Assembly: GCA_012064415.1 (NCBI GenBank)
Contig: SSNU01000006.1
Location: forward strand, 62,001-126,000
DNA: 64,000 nt
Reading direction: 5' to 3'
DNA from: Gyrodactylus bullatarudis
Taxonomy: Eukaryota; Platyhelminthes; Monogenea; Gyrodactylidea; Gyrodactylidae
In this document: positions 24,201 to 35,830 of the stretch, piece by piece
Numbering within the stretch: the first letter of the stretch is position 1
How the letters are laid out: each line of letters starts with the position of its first letter
The notes under the pieces: generated by a model
Databases searched by the model: none
What the model was told of the DNA's origin: nothing
What the model saw: the letters and a program-made list of their open reading frames with translations, nothing else
Translations under genes and position numbers: made by a program

Positions 24201-27200
24201 TAATCCTTACTTACAATTTTGAATAATAGATCTACTTCAAAGTACAGTGAATTTTTTTTTAATTTAAACTGTGAATTTACACAAATGTACACAAATGAAC
24301 GGAGGTGTGATTTTACACTCCACAAATACGGTTCCCACCTGTATATCCCGATCTTCACTTAAATTCCAGAATGATTATTGTAAAAATTTTTTGAGATTAA
24401 CATGCCAGTTACAATTTACAAACTGATTCAATTATCTCATGTATGATATTTTAAAGATCACTCATCCAGTTATGATTTTTATTTTTTCAAGAAAACTTGA
24501 TTAACATTTTTATTTATTTTTCATATCTTCCATTGTACATATTAATTACTCTATTTAAAACAGATTATATTTCTAACAAAAAAAATGTAGAGAGAAATCA
24601 AAAGTTTATTTTTTTGGGATGACAACTAGACAAGGAAAACTAATAAGCTGAGGGATATTTTGAGAATCACCCACTGCTTGGAAAACATTAAAATTTTTAA
24701 TAATCCATGTTCATCAAAAATTGTGTGGGCCTAATCAAGATCCTAAAAATCAAATATAAACTTAGGATAACCTTTACTATAGAATCGAAAAAGCAATAAA
24801 TAAATTTTAATTTTTTATCGTGTAGTTCTTCAGGGAGCTAATAGTATTCAGCATAGCAATAGTTATAACTTATAGTAATTTTGAACCAAATAGTTCTTCA
24901 GGAAGGTGCTCGGCATAGATTGACTATAACGTTGTTCGCTTGCTGCCTGACAATGTTGTCTTCTGGCTTGTATTGGTCTATCTGTATAAAAAGAAAAAGG
25001 AGAGAAAAAAATTCTGATTACTATAACAATCACTATAATTTTTATAATCCTTATTTTTTAAGAAATACTACACCTTTCTTTTTATGCAGATAGACCAATA
25101 CAAGCCAGAAGACAATAAAGTCAGGCAGCAAGCGAACAACGTTATAGTCAATATAACTTATAGTGATTGCTATAATAATCAGAATTTTTTCTGCAGTTAG
25201 ACTAATACATTGTATTAGTAATACAAGTCAAAAGACATCATAGTCAGGAAGCAGCCGAACAACGTTGTATAGTCAAAATAATAAATTTTAAATTGACTCT
25301 GAGTATTTCTAAAACTTGACTCGCAGTATTTTGGAACTAAAATTTATATCAAAAATTTTTAATTTAAATTTTAACCAATAATAAATCAAAATAAATATTT
25401 AGTTTACATAAAGGTCTCATAAAATTTTATAACCTACTCCAAGTGAAGCAATACTTTTCAAAGACATTTTCGTTGCAGTCCGAGTGTCGAATATCAATTC
25501 GATTCCCGTTGAATAGCCAGTACACATCAGTTATTGGATATCCAATAATATGGCCACGTAACTTTGTTATTCTTCCAATTGACTGTTGAATATTTTCATG
25601 GGACATTTTGACGGAAGCTCCAACTGAAAAAAGGAATTGATGATTTTTATTATTTGTTTTTCTTAAACAAACGTATGTAAAAGGATGTAGAAGAGTAAAC
25701 TTTCATAACGTAAAAATAGTTTTTTCATTTAATTTTGAATTCATTTAATTAAATAATTTTAGCCTCCCTAGTGTGGTTCTTTGGAAATGTGAAATATAAG
25801 TTTCATTCTGAGCTTGGACTAGAGCTACTGTATCACAAAATTATTTTATTTTTTAGAAATATTCAGCATCTTTCTTTCTTCACTAAAATGCTCTGAACGT
25901 TCGCTCAGACCATAGATGATACAAAAAATTATCTTACAAGAAATATTTTAGTTTTAACTCTAATTTTCTTTCGTGTTCCTCAGAATATTTCATCTTTTTG
26001 AAATATTTCAATTTTCAAGTTAGAGCGATATTTCCATCATTTTCAACTTGGAGTTAAAATTTTTTTAAATTTCAATGTGTGAGACGGATCAAACGATATA
26101 TATGTTGTGACGAATTTGGATAATTTGCCAATTATGCATAATCTGCAAGATATACCTTGACGAATATGAATAATAAGGAATTAAAGGGTGGATGGGAAAT
26201 CGATCTGTGCTTATACGTATTAAATATGTATAGTTTTAAATAATTGATAAATACAGATTTGTATAATCTTTTTTGATAAATATTTATAATTAAATAACGT
26301 GTTTTCTTGAAATAATATTCTAGTCACTATTTATATTTACTTTCTTTAAGTTGAATTGAATTATATTTATAATAAATCTTTTCCTTTCATCTTTTGCATT
26401 AAAAAGAAAATTATAAAGGGTTTTCCTATATTCTTTATTTTCACAGTTTATTTTCGAGTTACATTTTAAATTGCAAAGGACTAAATTCTTCAGACATTTA
26501 CACATTCTTGAGTTCCATCCCTTTTGACAATTGTATCTAAAAAAGCCTTGCCCTTTAGATCGTGGTTTTCCAGTGTTGGCAGTTCTTATGCTTACTGCTT
26601 TTTCGGAAGTTTCATCAACAGACTCTGGAGTATATGTGGTGATACATTTATGAAGGTCACCACATATATATTATCGTAACGTGTAGAAGAGGCCCCTTGG
26701 ACATCTTTTTTGATTTCAATACATGTGAAAATACAAAATTCAAGTAATTTAATTTGATATGAATCTGAAGGTCAGAAGTCAACCCAAGAAAGATCATGTA
26801 CAAGGAGAGAGGAAAGACTTTAATAATTCAATTCAACTTAAAGAAACGGCAAATTATCCAAATTCGTCACAACATATATATCTGGAACACAAATAGACAT
26901 AAAGACCAAAAAGGGTCATTGAGATTTTAGGAAACAATCCATTATCGTGCGAAAGTCTGCTTGCAGTTTTTCGACCATTTTGGTTTCTTATTGACTATCC
27001 TGAAAAAAAATGTTTGATTCTACTCACACCTCGAAATCGATAAAAGTTTTCAACTCTAAAAATGGAAAAATCCCGCCAACTCGAAAATTGAAAATTCTCC
27101 GAATTCATTTTTCACAAACCGACAAAAATATGCCTTTTGAATCAGTTTGAATCTTCAGAAACTTTCGATATCTCGATCTAGCTGGATCTATGGAATTCAA

Positions 27201-29791
27201 AAAGTATTTGTGTTTCTGACAATCCGGGGAAAAATCTTTAGTCTTTCATCGAGAATAGCTGTATTTTTATGATACTGTAATGTTTTGAGAACTTCTCCTT
27301 ATCAAATACTATACAAATAATGATAACCGATCATCATTCCTTAAACGAAAATTTTGATTGTCATTAATTTAACTAGCTAATTTGAAAAATCTTCGATTTA
27401 TTGTTCTAACTGGAGCACAAGATGAAAATTTCTAGTGAAAATTTCTATATTAATTTTGGCAGGACTCTTAAATATTAAAGGTTAATATATAAGGATTGAA
27501 CTCACATCTAATGAAAACTTGAAACTCAATATGGGCCTCTTGTGGTAGACGATTATTTGCTATGCAAGTATAATTCCCACTATGGTCCCTGGTAGCATTT
27601 TTGATAATCAACTCTCCATCAACCTGTATGAATTTGGCTTTATTGGAGCTTTTCCAAATGATACTAGGCTCAGGCTTCCCACTGGCCTTACAAATGAGTC
27701 GAATCATATTTCTCTCGCTGACGACTATTTTTCTTGGACTAGAATCTTCTTCTATTATTTTTGGAGGTACTAAAACAAATTACATGCATAAACTAATGAA
27801 TATCCAACTACTTTTCTCTGTGATTCTAGCTAGCTGATATGAAGATGAGAAATGAATATTTTTACCAAAATCTAAATATTCATCTGCAGACGGTCAATAG
27901 GTTGTTAAATGAATAAAAATATAGAGTTAATTCAAAAAATCACCCCAAAGGAAAAATTTTTCTAATAATCACCCCAGAGGAAATTTTTTCTAATATTCAC
28001 CCCAAATATTTTTTTTAAATAATAAGGAATAATTTATCTACCCTTTTTTCAGCGCTTGATATTTTACGGCTTTTGAACGGTCTTCCACATTTTTTATTTA
28101 CTCTGTAACTTTCAAGTTCCGAATCCATTAGATTTTCGACGTCACGGAGCATGATAAGTTGCTTTCAAGGAGATTATTTTGTATTCATATGGGGCATACT
28201 TTTTAAAAACAACTTCTAACTTTTTAGCCACGGCATACAGATGTTAATAGGGATATTCATTAATTTTGCAAACTACAAGGACATTGGAGTTTGGTGAAGT
28301 TAACAACTCTTTTTATTTCACTATTTTGATCTTGAGAAACAAGAAATAAATCTTCTTTAAGGATAGCAAAAATTTGTAAGAACCTAGATTCGCATAAGTT
28401 TTTTTCCATCAAACGTTCTATATAAGGAGAAAGTACACTTTCAATTTTTCTGAAACTCATGTAGGTTGCATAAAGAATTTGAATCATTCAAGTTACACCA
28501 TTCAATAAGAGGGGAATTTTGAAATGAGAATAATTGATTCGAGGTAAAGAGTTGAAATTTTCATTGGGGCGATTATTGGAAAAAAAATTTCTTGCGGTGA
28601 TTTTTGGAATTAACCCAAAAATCTATTAATCTGAAAAAAATTTTGTCATTTTTGGAATTTCAAAAATTTTGTGGATTTCGGAAATTAAAAGGGACAAGAT
28701 AACGACATCTAATCTTTGAATTTGGCGCCTAAAATTCGGAGAAATTCGTCATTTTTAAGAGATAGTTCATTTCATTGTTAGATTCTAAACTCATGTGGAA
28801 GGTTAGAGATTATATCATTTCCTTTCGTTATAGGTGAAAAATTCAGATAGCTTCATTTCTGTAAACTTTTTTGGCCAAATTTGTATCTTGTGTCTAATGT
28901 TAATTCCAATTATCATTGATAAATCGCTTTGAATTCACGAAATTAATAAAAATTTGGCGTTTAAAGATTGAAACAGTAAATGGTCGAATTGAAAATGGTT
29001 AAATTTTTCCGAAATTTGTTTAAATACATAAAAACTGATTGGCTCATTTTATAATGGAATTCAAAAAGTATTTGTGATCTTGACGATCCGTGAAAAATGT
29101 TGAGTCTTTGGTAAAAATAGCAAATTCTCATCTTAAACACGAAAGCATTAAATTTAATTTCGGTAAACGTTAGAAATTTTCTGAAATCTATTCCTAGTTC
29201 AATACATTTTCTATGTAACATTCTTTAAAGGGTAACAAAACTAAGATCAACTGATCAATTCAATCAAAATAAAAACAGCTTCTTTTCTGTTATAAAATTA
29301 CCCAAAACAGATAAATGGACCGTGTGAATTAAATTTTCATTTCTCTTCTTGTAGTGGCATTTGTACTCTCCTTCATCTTCAAGTTTCACATTTCTCAATA
29401 TTAAATCCAATCCAGGATCTTGATAGGTTTCAGGTGCCAAGGAGAATCTTTCGTCGTTAATTGTAATTTTTCTATTCACAACGAGGTACATGGAGTCACG
29501 TTCGCGTTTCCAAATTGACTAGAGAATTTTGAAGGGTTGAAAATTTGAGTGGAAACATGTTACATGGTAATAGTAAAAATGATAAGAAATCATCATAAAA
29601 AACAACTCACGGGTTCATCTATTTTGTCATCTGTTGAGTTGAGACAAATTAATCGAACTGTCTCATTGAGAGAAGCGGTTATCCTTTTCACAGATATTGC
29701 CTGTGCTATTAATTTAAAATTTAGTATTTTTTCAATGAATCAACTTACATTCTAATGAGATAAATCCGATAATTATTAAAAATATACTCAT
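21240..29791 (-). CDS. Lachesin-like three-Ig-domain cell-adhesion protein
   Basis: Minus-strand exons: 29749-29791, 29611-29705, 29302-29518, 27506-27769, about 25434-25623, about 21409-21593 and 21240-21322, total about 358 aa. Exon 1 is a signal peptide (MSIFLIIIGFISLE). Ig1 shows 'NETVRLICLNS', W in SIWKRE, and 'LEDEGEYKCHY'. Ig2 follows VPPKIIEEDSSPR with 'IRLICKASGKPEPSIIWK' and 'DHSGNYTCIANNRLP', very like lachesin and other IgLON-type proteins. Ig3 has 'GHIIGYPITDVYWLFNG' and 'DVNDFGVYTLVAKN'. Such proteins act at neuronal and epithelial cell surfaces. The exon 5/6 junction is not settled; the phase works with a GTTATA donor. Introns reach about 3.8 kb because of transposons. The last intron (82 nt) is discussed in the findings. 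No strong GPI signal is seen in the spliced form. Confidence 0.75.
21864..24341. mobile_element. pogo/Tigger-type element with 118-bp inverted ends
   Basis: A 2478-bp element starting CAGGTGGGAACCG and ending in its reverse complement, with about 118 bp of nearly identical inverted ends (21864-21985 and 24225-24341). It is flanked by TA on both sides (21862-21863 and 24342-24343), the target of Tc1/mariner/pogo transposons. It lies in an intron of the Ig gene. Inside are a broken integrase and the C-terminal part of a pogo-type transposase. The end of a Ginger-like element (TTCGTCACAACA, 24082-24093) lies near the right side, suggesting that a Ginger-like element jumped into it and was later partly deleted. 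Confidence 0.8.
22508..23558 (-). pseudogene. Integrase-pogo transposase chimera, broken
   Basis: Reading down the minus strand from 23558: an N-terminal region, then an H2C2-like zinc finger of retroviral-type integrases (..ESCHKSIGHKG...ICKIC), with one in-frame stop (23085) and one frame change near 22990. The rve core follows: 'RCQVDLIDYQSCPDGDFKFL' (first catalytic Asp) and 'ILQSDNGREF' (second Asp). Directly after SIISLP the same frame turns into 'CLRYLPPNTTAALQPCDQGV', the hallmark end of pogo/Tigger DDE transposases including their third acidic residue, and then ends IPRSVIINAF. The integrase's own Glu helix is missing. The integrase part is closely related to that at 31253-32180. Seen: the fused frame. 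Inferred: it arose by insertion and deletion inside the pogo element. Confidence 0.7.
24911..25275. repeat. Three-armed inverted repeat (hairpin)
   Basis: A ~68-base arm at 24911-24980 (containing ACGTTGTTCGCTTGCTGCCT) recurs inverted at 25086-25153 with few mismatches. A more diverged copy in the same direction as the second arm follows at 25195-25275. The first two arms could fold into a long hairpin with a ~105-nt loop. It lies in an intron of the Ig gene. No coding capacity; no target duplication recognised. Probably a foldback-type or SINE-derived repeat. Confidence 0.6.
26103..26874 (-). mobile_element. Ginger-like DNA transposon, internally deleted
   Basis: A 772-bp element with 32-bp inverted ends starting TGTTGTGACGAATTTGG and flanked by TATA on both sides (26099-26102, 26875-26878). 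TG...CA ends with a 4-bp duplication match Ginger transposons, which carry a Gypsy-type integrase but move as DNA. Minus-strand reading at about 26320-26640 gives 'AVSIRTANTGKPRSKGQGFF' and then a Cys-rich stretch, CKCLKNLVLCNLKCNSKINC. That tail resembles the Cys-rich domain after the integrase in KRBA2/SCAND3-type proteins. The catalytic core is absent. The same terminus occurs at 24082-24093. A second, internal inverted repeat (26343-26364 and 26824-26845) is present. Confidence 0.65.
27040..27260 (+). repeat. Dispersed non-coding repeat, copy 2
   Basis: Same family as 3200-3445, sharing TGGAATTCAAAAAGTATTTG and the CCGGGGAAAAAT block. Lies in an intron of the Ig gene. Confidence 0.5.
27924..28616. 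mobile_element. MITE with GGGTTAATTC ends, copy 1
   Basis: About 693 bp with imperfect inverted ends of roughly 45 bp (GTTAATTC.AAAAATCACC). The interior shares a 'CGGTCTTCCAC..TTTATTTA' block and an 'ACCTAGATTCG' block with the element at 49738-50478, so they are one family. Non-coding; lies in an intron of the Ig gene. Confidence 0.65.
28960..29175 (+). repeat. Dispersed non-coding repeat, copy 3
   Basis: Shares GATTGGCTCATTTTATAATG, GGAATTCAAAAAGTATTTGT, GACGATCCG and CAAATTCTCATCTT with the other copies. Immediately downstream of MITE copy 1, in an Ig-gene intron. Confidence 0.5.
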
Positions 29792-30832
29792 GATCTGGTG
29801 TATGGATGTGTTTAAATAGCTTTAAAAATCACTTCCTTTCATGAGAAATATGTAGCAAATTTGAAATATTATTCAAAGTTCAGCTCTCATAGGAAATCCA
29901 GTAACCAATCAGATTTGATCTATGAGCAAACAATACATTTTCGTTTACATATCATAATTATTGCTCTGCTTATGATATTCTTCAGTCTCTGTGGTTCATT
30001 TAACTAAAATATTCATTCTTCTACAAATTCATTTTCATCCTCGAGGCTTAGATCAAATTTTAACTTGAAAAAGACGAATCATTTTTATATGAATCCTTGT
30101 TCCTATATTTTACCCGCACTTTATTTTTATTCAGTTGGATGGCTAAGAAAATTGGTTCCTAGGAAAGAATAGATGAATAAGAAATCTCCTCAAACTGTCA
30201 TTTCAGTACAATTACTTTTTAGAATTTGATTTTCTCAGTCAAAAATGAAAATCTAGTCGACAGAATTTAGTTGATTGGAATAATGAACTTTGAATGCAGC
30301 TAATAATTAATAATTTCAGCAAATAATAATGTCAAATTTTCCCAAGAGATTTTAGTAGTTTCTATCGAAAGAATAACATTAATTTTACAACTGGTTATTG
30401 AAGAGATAAGTAGAAACATGCTCACTAAATACATGTAAATTTATTCAAAGTTAATGGTGTTGCAAAGTCACTATCTTACCTAAAGTTGAAAGAATATGAT
30501 ACCAAAGTCATAGATGGAATTGCTGCACAAGAATTAGAAAATGTAATAAAGAGACGGCTATGTTATCCTCCAAAGTGATCATTTTCAATGAAAGATTTTT
30601 AAAATATCATCATAAGCCTTGTTCGAAAAAGGCTTCATTAAAAGAATGTGTGAAAAGTAAGAAAACATGACCAATGAAAAAAGCCCTTTGAATGAAATAA
30701 AATCTCATTGTTTTAAAGATGATTCCCATTTTAACTAGTATTAGTATTTTCTCTATTTTCGCTAATTGCCTTTGTTTTGTGAACTTTTCCCGGCCTCTGA
30801 TGTCTCATCTCAATTTACATATTTTATTTTCA
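29792..30832. other. Intergenic, upstream of the Ig gene
   Basis: Should contain the Ig-gene promoter next to 29792. A short open stretch at about 30437-30579 (+) ends 'QELENVIKRRLCYPPK' and looks more like coding than its surroundings, but has no start or splice partner; it may be old transposon sequence. Confidence 0.35.
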
Positions 30833-31252
30833 CAAATTCAATAGATGTGTATACGGTCTATTATCAAATGTCAAATAGTTTTTTTCACAAAATGTATTGG
30901 TGTGTTCGAGATTTTCAAAACATAAATAGGTATTTTCAATTAATGTACATGTTATCGTGAGTTTAGGAAATCAGTGAGTGTTTGTAATTCACTAGTGTAT
31001 GTTGGTAATCAGTGTGACTTTAGTGAATCTAACTAATAAGCCCTTATTACCCAAACTCACTGAGAAGGTCAGTGAGTTGTAGGAAATGTATGTCTGAGGG
31101 ATTGATTTTCGAAGGAAAATTTTCAAAATCCAAGTTCATTCAAGTTCAAGCCCTCAATACGAAATTCTTTTTATGCTACAAATACAAATTTTATACACCT
31201 TTTATATTTTTTTATTCCCATTGGCTTTCTCAAGGGTATTGTCACTTTTTCA

Positions 31253-32180
31253 ATGAATTTACTTCATTCAAAATATAATCGGTTTAAAAATGGACGTCAA
31301 AGCCTGGCGATTAAAATTCGACGAATATCTAGAAGAAATAAAATCTACCAAAAATTATCATCTCTATTGTCAAAATTAGAAATAGACACCATGATCGACC
31401 GGATATTGCTTCTCAAAAGCAACTCATGCTCCAAAGTTCCACAGGATTTTAAGCTTCTTAAAAAATACGACTATATAGAAGAGGGAAAGAGGTTTCTTAT
31501 TAAACCAAGAAGTCTCGATTCAAACAAGGTAATCAGATATGCTGCTCAAGAAGACGTTTTCGATATTCTTTATGAGGCCCATCTTAAAACTGGACACGGT
31601 GGCCGAGATCGAATGGTCTACGATATAAGAGTGAAATGGAAGAATATTACATACTCTCAAATCCAGAAGTTTTTGAATCTGTGTATCACTTGTCAAAAGT
31701 CAAAAGGTTCCCGCAATAAGAAATTAGTCGTAGAGCCAATCATTTCTGAAAATTTCAATTCAAGAGCACAAGTTGATTTTATAGATTTTCAATCGAATCC
31801 TGATGGGGATTATAAATTTATTCTTGTGTACCAAGACCATTTGACTAAATTCGTGAATATTTATCCACTCAGGAATAAGAAGGCTGAAAGCGTCGCTGAG
31901 GTTCTAAAATTTTTTCAACTTTTGGTTCCCCTGACATCCTTCAGAGGGATAATGGTCGAGAGTTCGTCAATAAGGTCATAAATTCTCTAAAAGTATTTTG
32001 GGCAAATATGAAGAATGCAAAATTTTCCCTTGCAAATGGACAAGGAATATTCAAATGTAATTGTATTAGAAATTGTAGAACACTCACCTGTAAATGTAAA
32101 AAGAATCTATCTGAGATCAAAGGTAGAAATTCTCAATACACTTTGGGGGTATTTACTAAACATGAATAGGTTTTTTCAAC
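31253..32180 (+). pseudogene. Ginger/Gypsy-type integrase remnant
   Basis: The frame 31253-31981 gives the H2C2 zinc-binding part (HLKTGHGG...CITCQ) and the rve core 'RAQVDFIDFQSNPDGDYKF' with 'VYQDHLTKFVNIYPL'. Near 31920 the frame must shift to continue 'GSPDILQRDNGREFVNKVI'. The segment carrying the catalytic Glu is missing, and the frame jumps to a Cys-rich tail, FKCNCIRNCRTLTCKCKKN. This is the KRBA2/Ginger order of domains with a frameshift and an internal deletion. It cannot be active. Confidence 0.75.
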
Positions 32181-32400
32181 ATCATTTTGTTTTTAGATTA
32201 TGTTGATTATTTAAGATTCTTCTTGTAAATTCCCACTAAAAATTTTTCATATGTTTTTGATCTTGAAAAATATTTTCAGGTATTATTTTAGTAGGTTCTA
32301 TAGCTATTTCGCAAATGGAAAACCTTTTAAACCTATTTCGGTTTTTTTGGGGGGGGATGATGTTGAAAAAACCTATTCATGTTTAGTAAATACCCCCAAA
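32142..32400. mobile_element. Small MITE/foldback, GGGGGTATTTACTAAACATG ends
   Basis: A 41-bp arm at 32145-32185 is repeated exactly in inverted orientation at 32357-32397, enclosing about 170 bp. The ends (GGGGGTATTT) recall those of the element at 7246 (GGGGTATTTG), but no target duplication is visible. Part of it overlaps the last codons of the integrase remnant. Confidence 0.65.
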
Positions 32401-32558
32401 ATGTATACAATAATTGTAAAAACCTCCACAAAGTATACATTAATTGAAAATACCTATTTATGTTTTGAAAATCTCGAACACACCAATACATTTTGTGAAA
32501 AAAACTATTTGACATTTGATAATAGACCGTATACAATGTATACACATCTATTGAATTT

Positions 32559-33998
32559 GGGAAAATACTATACTCTTTTTGTCAATTAACCTACCCATAT
32601 ACATTTTTTGTCAATATCCCAAAAAAAGAATTCGTTCAGTCCAGAATTCTTATTATGATTTCTATAAGCTGTATTTGTTTAATTTTGCTGACTTTCAAAC
32701 TATGTTCGAATATATGTATTTTTTCGAAATTGATCTGATTATAGTTATGTTTCTTCAAACTTATACTATATTCTGAAAATAAGAGTTTTGCAGGACCCTA
32801 TAATATATATTACCCTCATCATACTCAAATTCAAATTTAATTCGTCCTACATTTATTCATTTTTCCGTTAAATAAAAAAAATTAAACCAACCTCTAACTT
32901 ATCGCCCGAGAAACGAAAGAGGATATTTTTCAATTCTTCTCAAAAACATCCTCCCATTACAATGATTTTAATACAATCCAGAATCAGAATTGACATAAAT
33001 AAAATTCCTTCGCCCTCATAATGGGATTTGAATATGTCAAAAGATTAATTTAAAACACTATTTTATGTTATAATTATTTTGTTATTATGAACCGATAGTT
33101 ATTGAACAGTTTTTTTGATTCTGAAATACATGCGTTCATGTCCTGTTTGAATTATGTCTGATGTTGAATTCTTTGACTGCATTGAAACTCCTGTAGCCAA
33201 GCCTGAGCTAGTATCCCCGATACAAAACATAATGGAAGAACGAAAATTTTTCTATATAGATATTCAATGAATTTTTACTACCCAAATCACCAATATCTTG
33301 ATAATTTAATGTTTTTCGGACATTTTTTGCATAGAAGATATTCATTTATAGGAAAAATTTTTTTGATTTTTTCTCTTCAAAAGTATGCAAAATATCATCT
33401 AAGTACTTAATTCTATGAGAAATGCTCTTGTGAATTGCCGTAAAGAAAACGATAGATTTGGGAAAAAAAATTTTTTTATTTTATTCAAAAATGTGATCAT
33501 TGCCTTTGTCCAAGATATTCATTTTATTAATCTCTGAGCGAGTTTTGTCAGATCGGGTGATTAATTTTACTCGGAAAAAAATTCTTCATAAAATTTCCTG
33601 TCAAAAATTTCATCTTGAATAATTTATCTACTATAAATTGTATAGTAATATTTTTGAGGATATCAAATGAATGCAATTAGCAAATTTTCTTTATATTTTT
33701 TCCCTAACATAAAAAGTCGAATATTTTTGAAAACGGTTAATCCTTTTTACTCTTAGGAATATATATATCATTCGATATAATCCATTTCTAAATTGCATTT
33801 ATCAAGGGAACTTTTTTTGAATCCTTTTATTTAGTATATCCTTGTAGTAGTTAGAATATGAAAGCTGATGAACATCTTAATCATAAATAAAGGGATTATG
33901 TAAGAATACTAGTTAGTACTCAATTCATCCATACTTTTTTGGATTTTTCAAAATAGCAAAATTCTAAATTTTTAGATAGAAAATTTTTATTATAAAAT
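32559..33998. other. Intergenic, AT-rich
   Basis: Downstream side of PSMA7. One short frame at 33154-33270 (+) begins MSDVEFFDCIETPVAKPEL and ends after 38 codons. It has coding-like composition and a fair start context, but no continuation was found, so it is noted only as a possible small protein or orphan first exon. Confidence 0.35.
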
Positions 33999-34902
<904 letters not shown>

Positions 34903-35772
34903 ATGGCAAATCGAACAGTTAAAGATGCCCATACAGTGCACGGTACTAATCCTCAATACCTGATAGAAACTATCATTAGATCACGTATCTATGATTCTCA
35001 GTATTGGAAAGAAAATTGTTTCGCACTCACAGCAGAACTCCTTGTAGATAAAGCTGTAGAACTACGTTATTTAGGAGGTGTTTATTCAGCCAACATTAAA
35101 CCTACTCCTTTCATTTGTCTCCTATTAAAGATGTTACAAATTCAACCAGACAAGGATATTGTTATTGAGTTCATAAAACAAGAAGACTATAAATATGCAA
35201 GAGCTTTGGGAGCTTTTTATCTTAGAATTACTGGTGAATCGGTCGAAATTTACAAGTATCTTGAAGCTTTATACAATGATTTTCGTCAAATGAAGTTTCA
35301 AAATAAAGATGGTAGTAAGTTGTAGTAATTCATTACTTTAGATTTCACACTGGTGCATATGGATGAGTTTGTTGACGATTTGTTAACTAATGATAGAGTT
35401 TGCGATGTAATAATGCCGAGAATTCAAAAAAGACACGTCCTTGAAGATACAGATAAATTAGAACAACGCCAATCACTCTTAGATGAGGACCTAGAAGATA
35501 TTGACCTCATGGCTCAGACAGTTGATAACGAAAACCAAGATAAGAGTAAATCTAAGAAAAAGAGGTCTCGTGACAAGAGTCGTCATCACAGATCAAAATC
35601 TAGAGAACGCAAACACAGATCTAGATCCAAAGAAAAGCGTAAAAGATCTCATTCTAGAGAGCGATCTGCAAGTCAACCAAGAAAAAAAGAGAAATCTCGA
35701 AAACAGAAAAAAGAAAGAAGAGACAGGTCAGATAGTAGGAATCGGCATAGACCTACCTTTAGAGTTAAATAA
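34903..35772 (+). CDS. PRPF38A: Pre-mRNA-splicing factor 38A (PRP38)
   Basis: Spliceosomal B-complex protein needed for activation before catalysis. Exon 1 (34903-35311) begins MANRTVKDAHTVHGTNPQYL and contains 'ELRYLGGVYSANIKPTPFIC' and KYARALGAFYLR, the PRP38 fold. A 30-nt intron (35312-35341) is removed, joining FQNKDG|DFTLVHMDEFVDDLL. Exon 2 (35342-35772) continues VCDVIMPRIQKRHVLE and ends in an Arg/Ser-rich tail typical of metazoan PRPF38A, which lets it interact with SR proteins. Length 279 aa (human 312). Convergent with NFS1: 58 nt between stop codons. Confidence 0.95.
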
Positions 35773-35830
35773 GGCGAAGATAAAGACACGTTTGTATATA
35801 TGTTTTTTATTAAAAATAAAATTTTATGAT
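35773..35830. terminator. Shared 3'-end region, PRPF38A / NFS1
   Basis: The 58 bases between the two stop codons hold AATAAA for the plus strand (35815-35820) and, just left of it, TTTATT (AATAAA on the minus strand, about 35806-35811). The two mRNAs therefore probably overlap at their 3' ends. Signal positions are seen; cleavage sites are inferred. Confidence 0.6.

Larger units (their letters stand above)
30833..32558 (+). mobile_element. Integrase-bearing element with long inverted ends
   Basis: About 113-120 bp at 30833-30945 is repeated inverted at 32437-32558 (both contain ACGGTCTATTATCAAATGTC on one strand). Within and beside the right end, short related units of about 30-35 bp (variants of AAAATACCTATTT and AAGTATACATTAATTG) follow one another like worn tandem subrepeats. 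The element encloses the integrase remnant and a smaller inverted-repeat element at 32142-32400. The ends differ from the TGTTGTGACG ends of the Ginger-like element. No target duplication was identified. Confidence 0.6.

Noticed and set aside
24911..25275. CRISPR-like repeat array
   Set aside because: Arms are inverted and of unequal divergence, with no regular spacers; the genome is eukaryotic.
27582..27837. Plus-strand frames over the second Ig exon
   Set aside because: Antisense shadows of the Ig domain, which has the conserved Cys and Trp residues.
32142..32400. Same family as the 7246-7638 MITE because of GGGGTATTT ends
   Set aside because: Similarity stops after about ten bases and no 9-10-bp duplication is seen, so they are kept apart.
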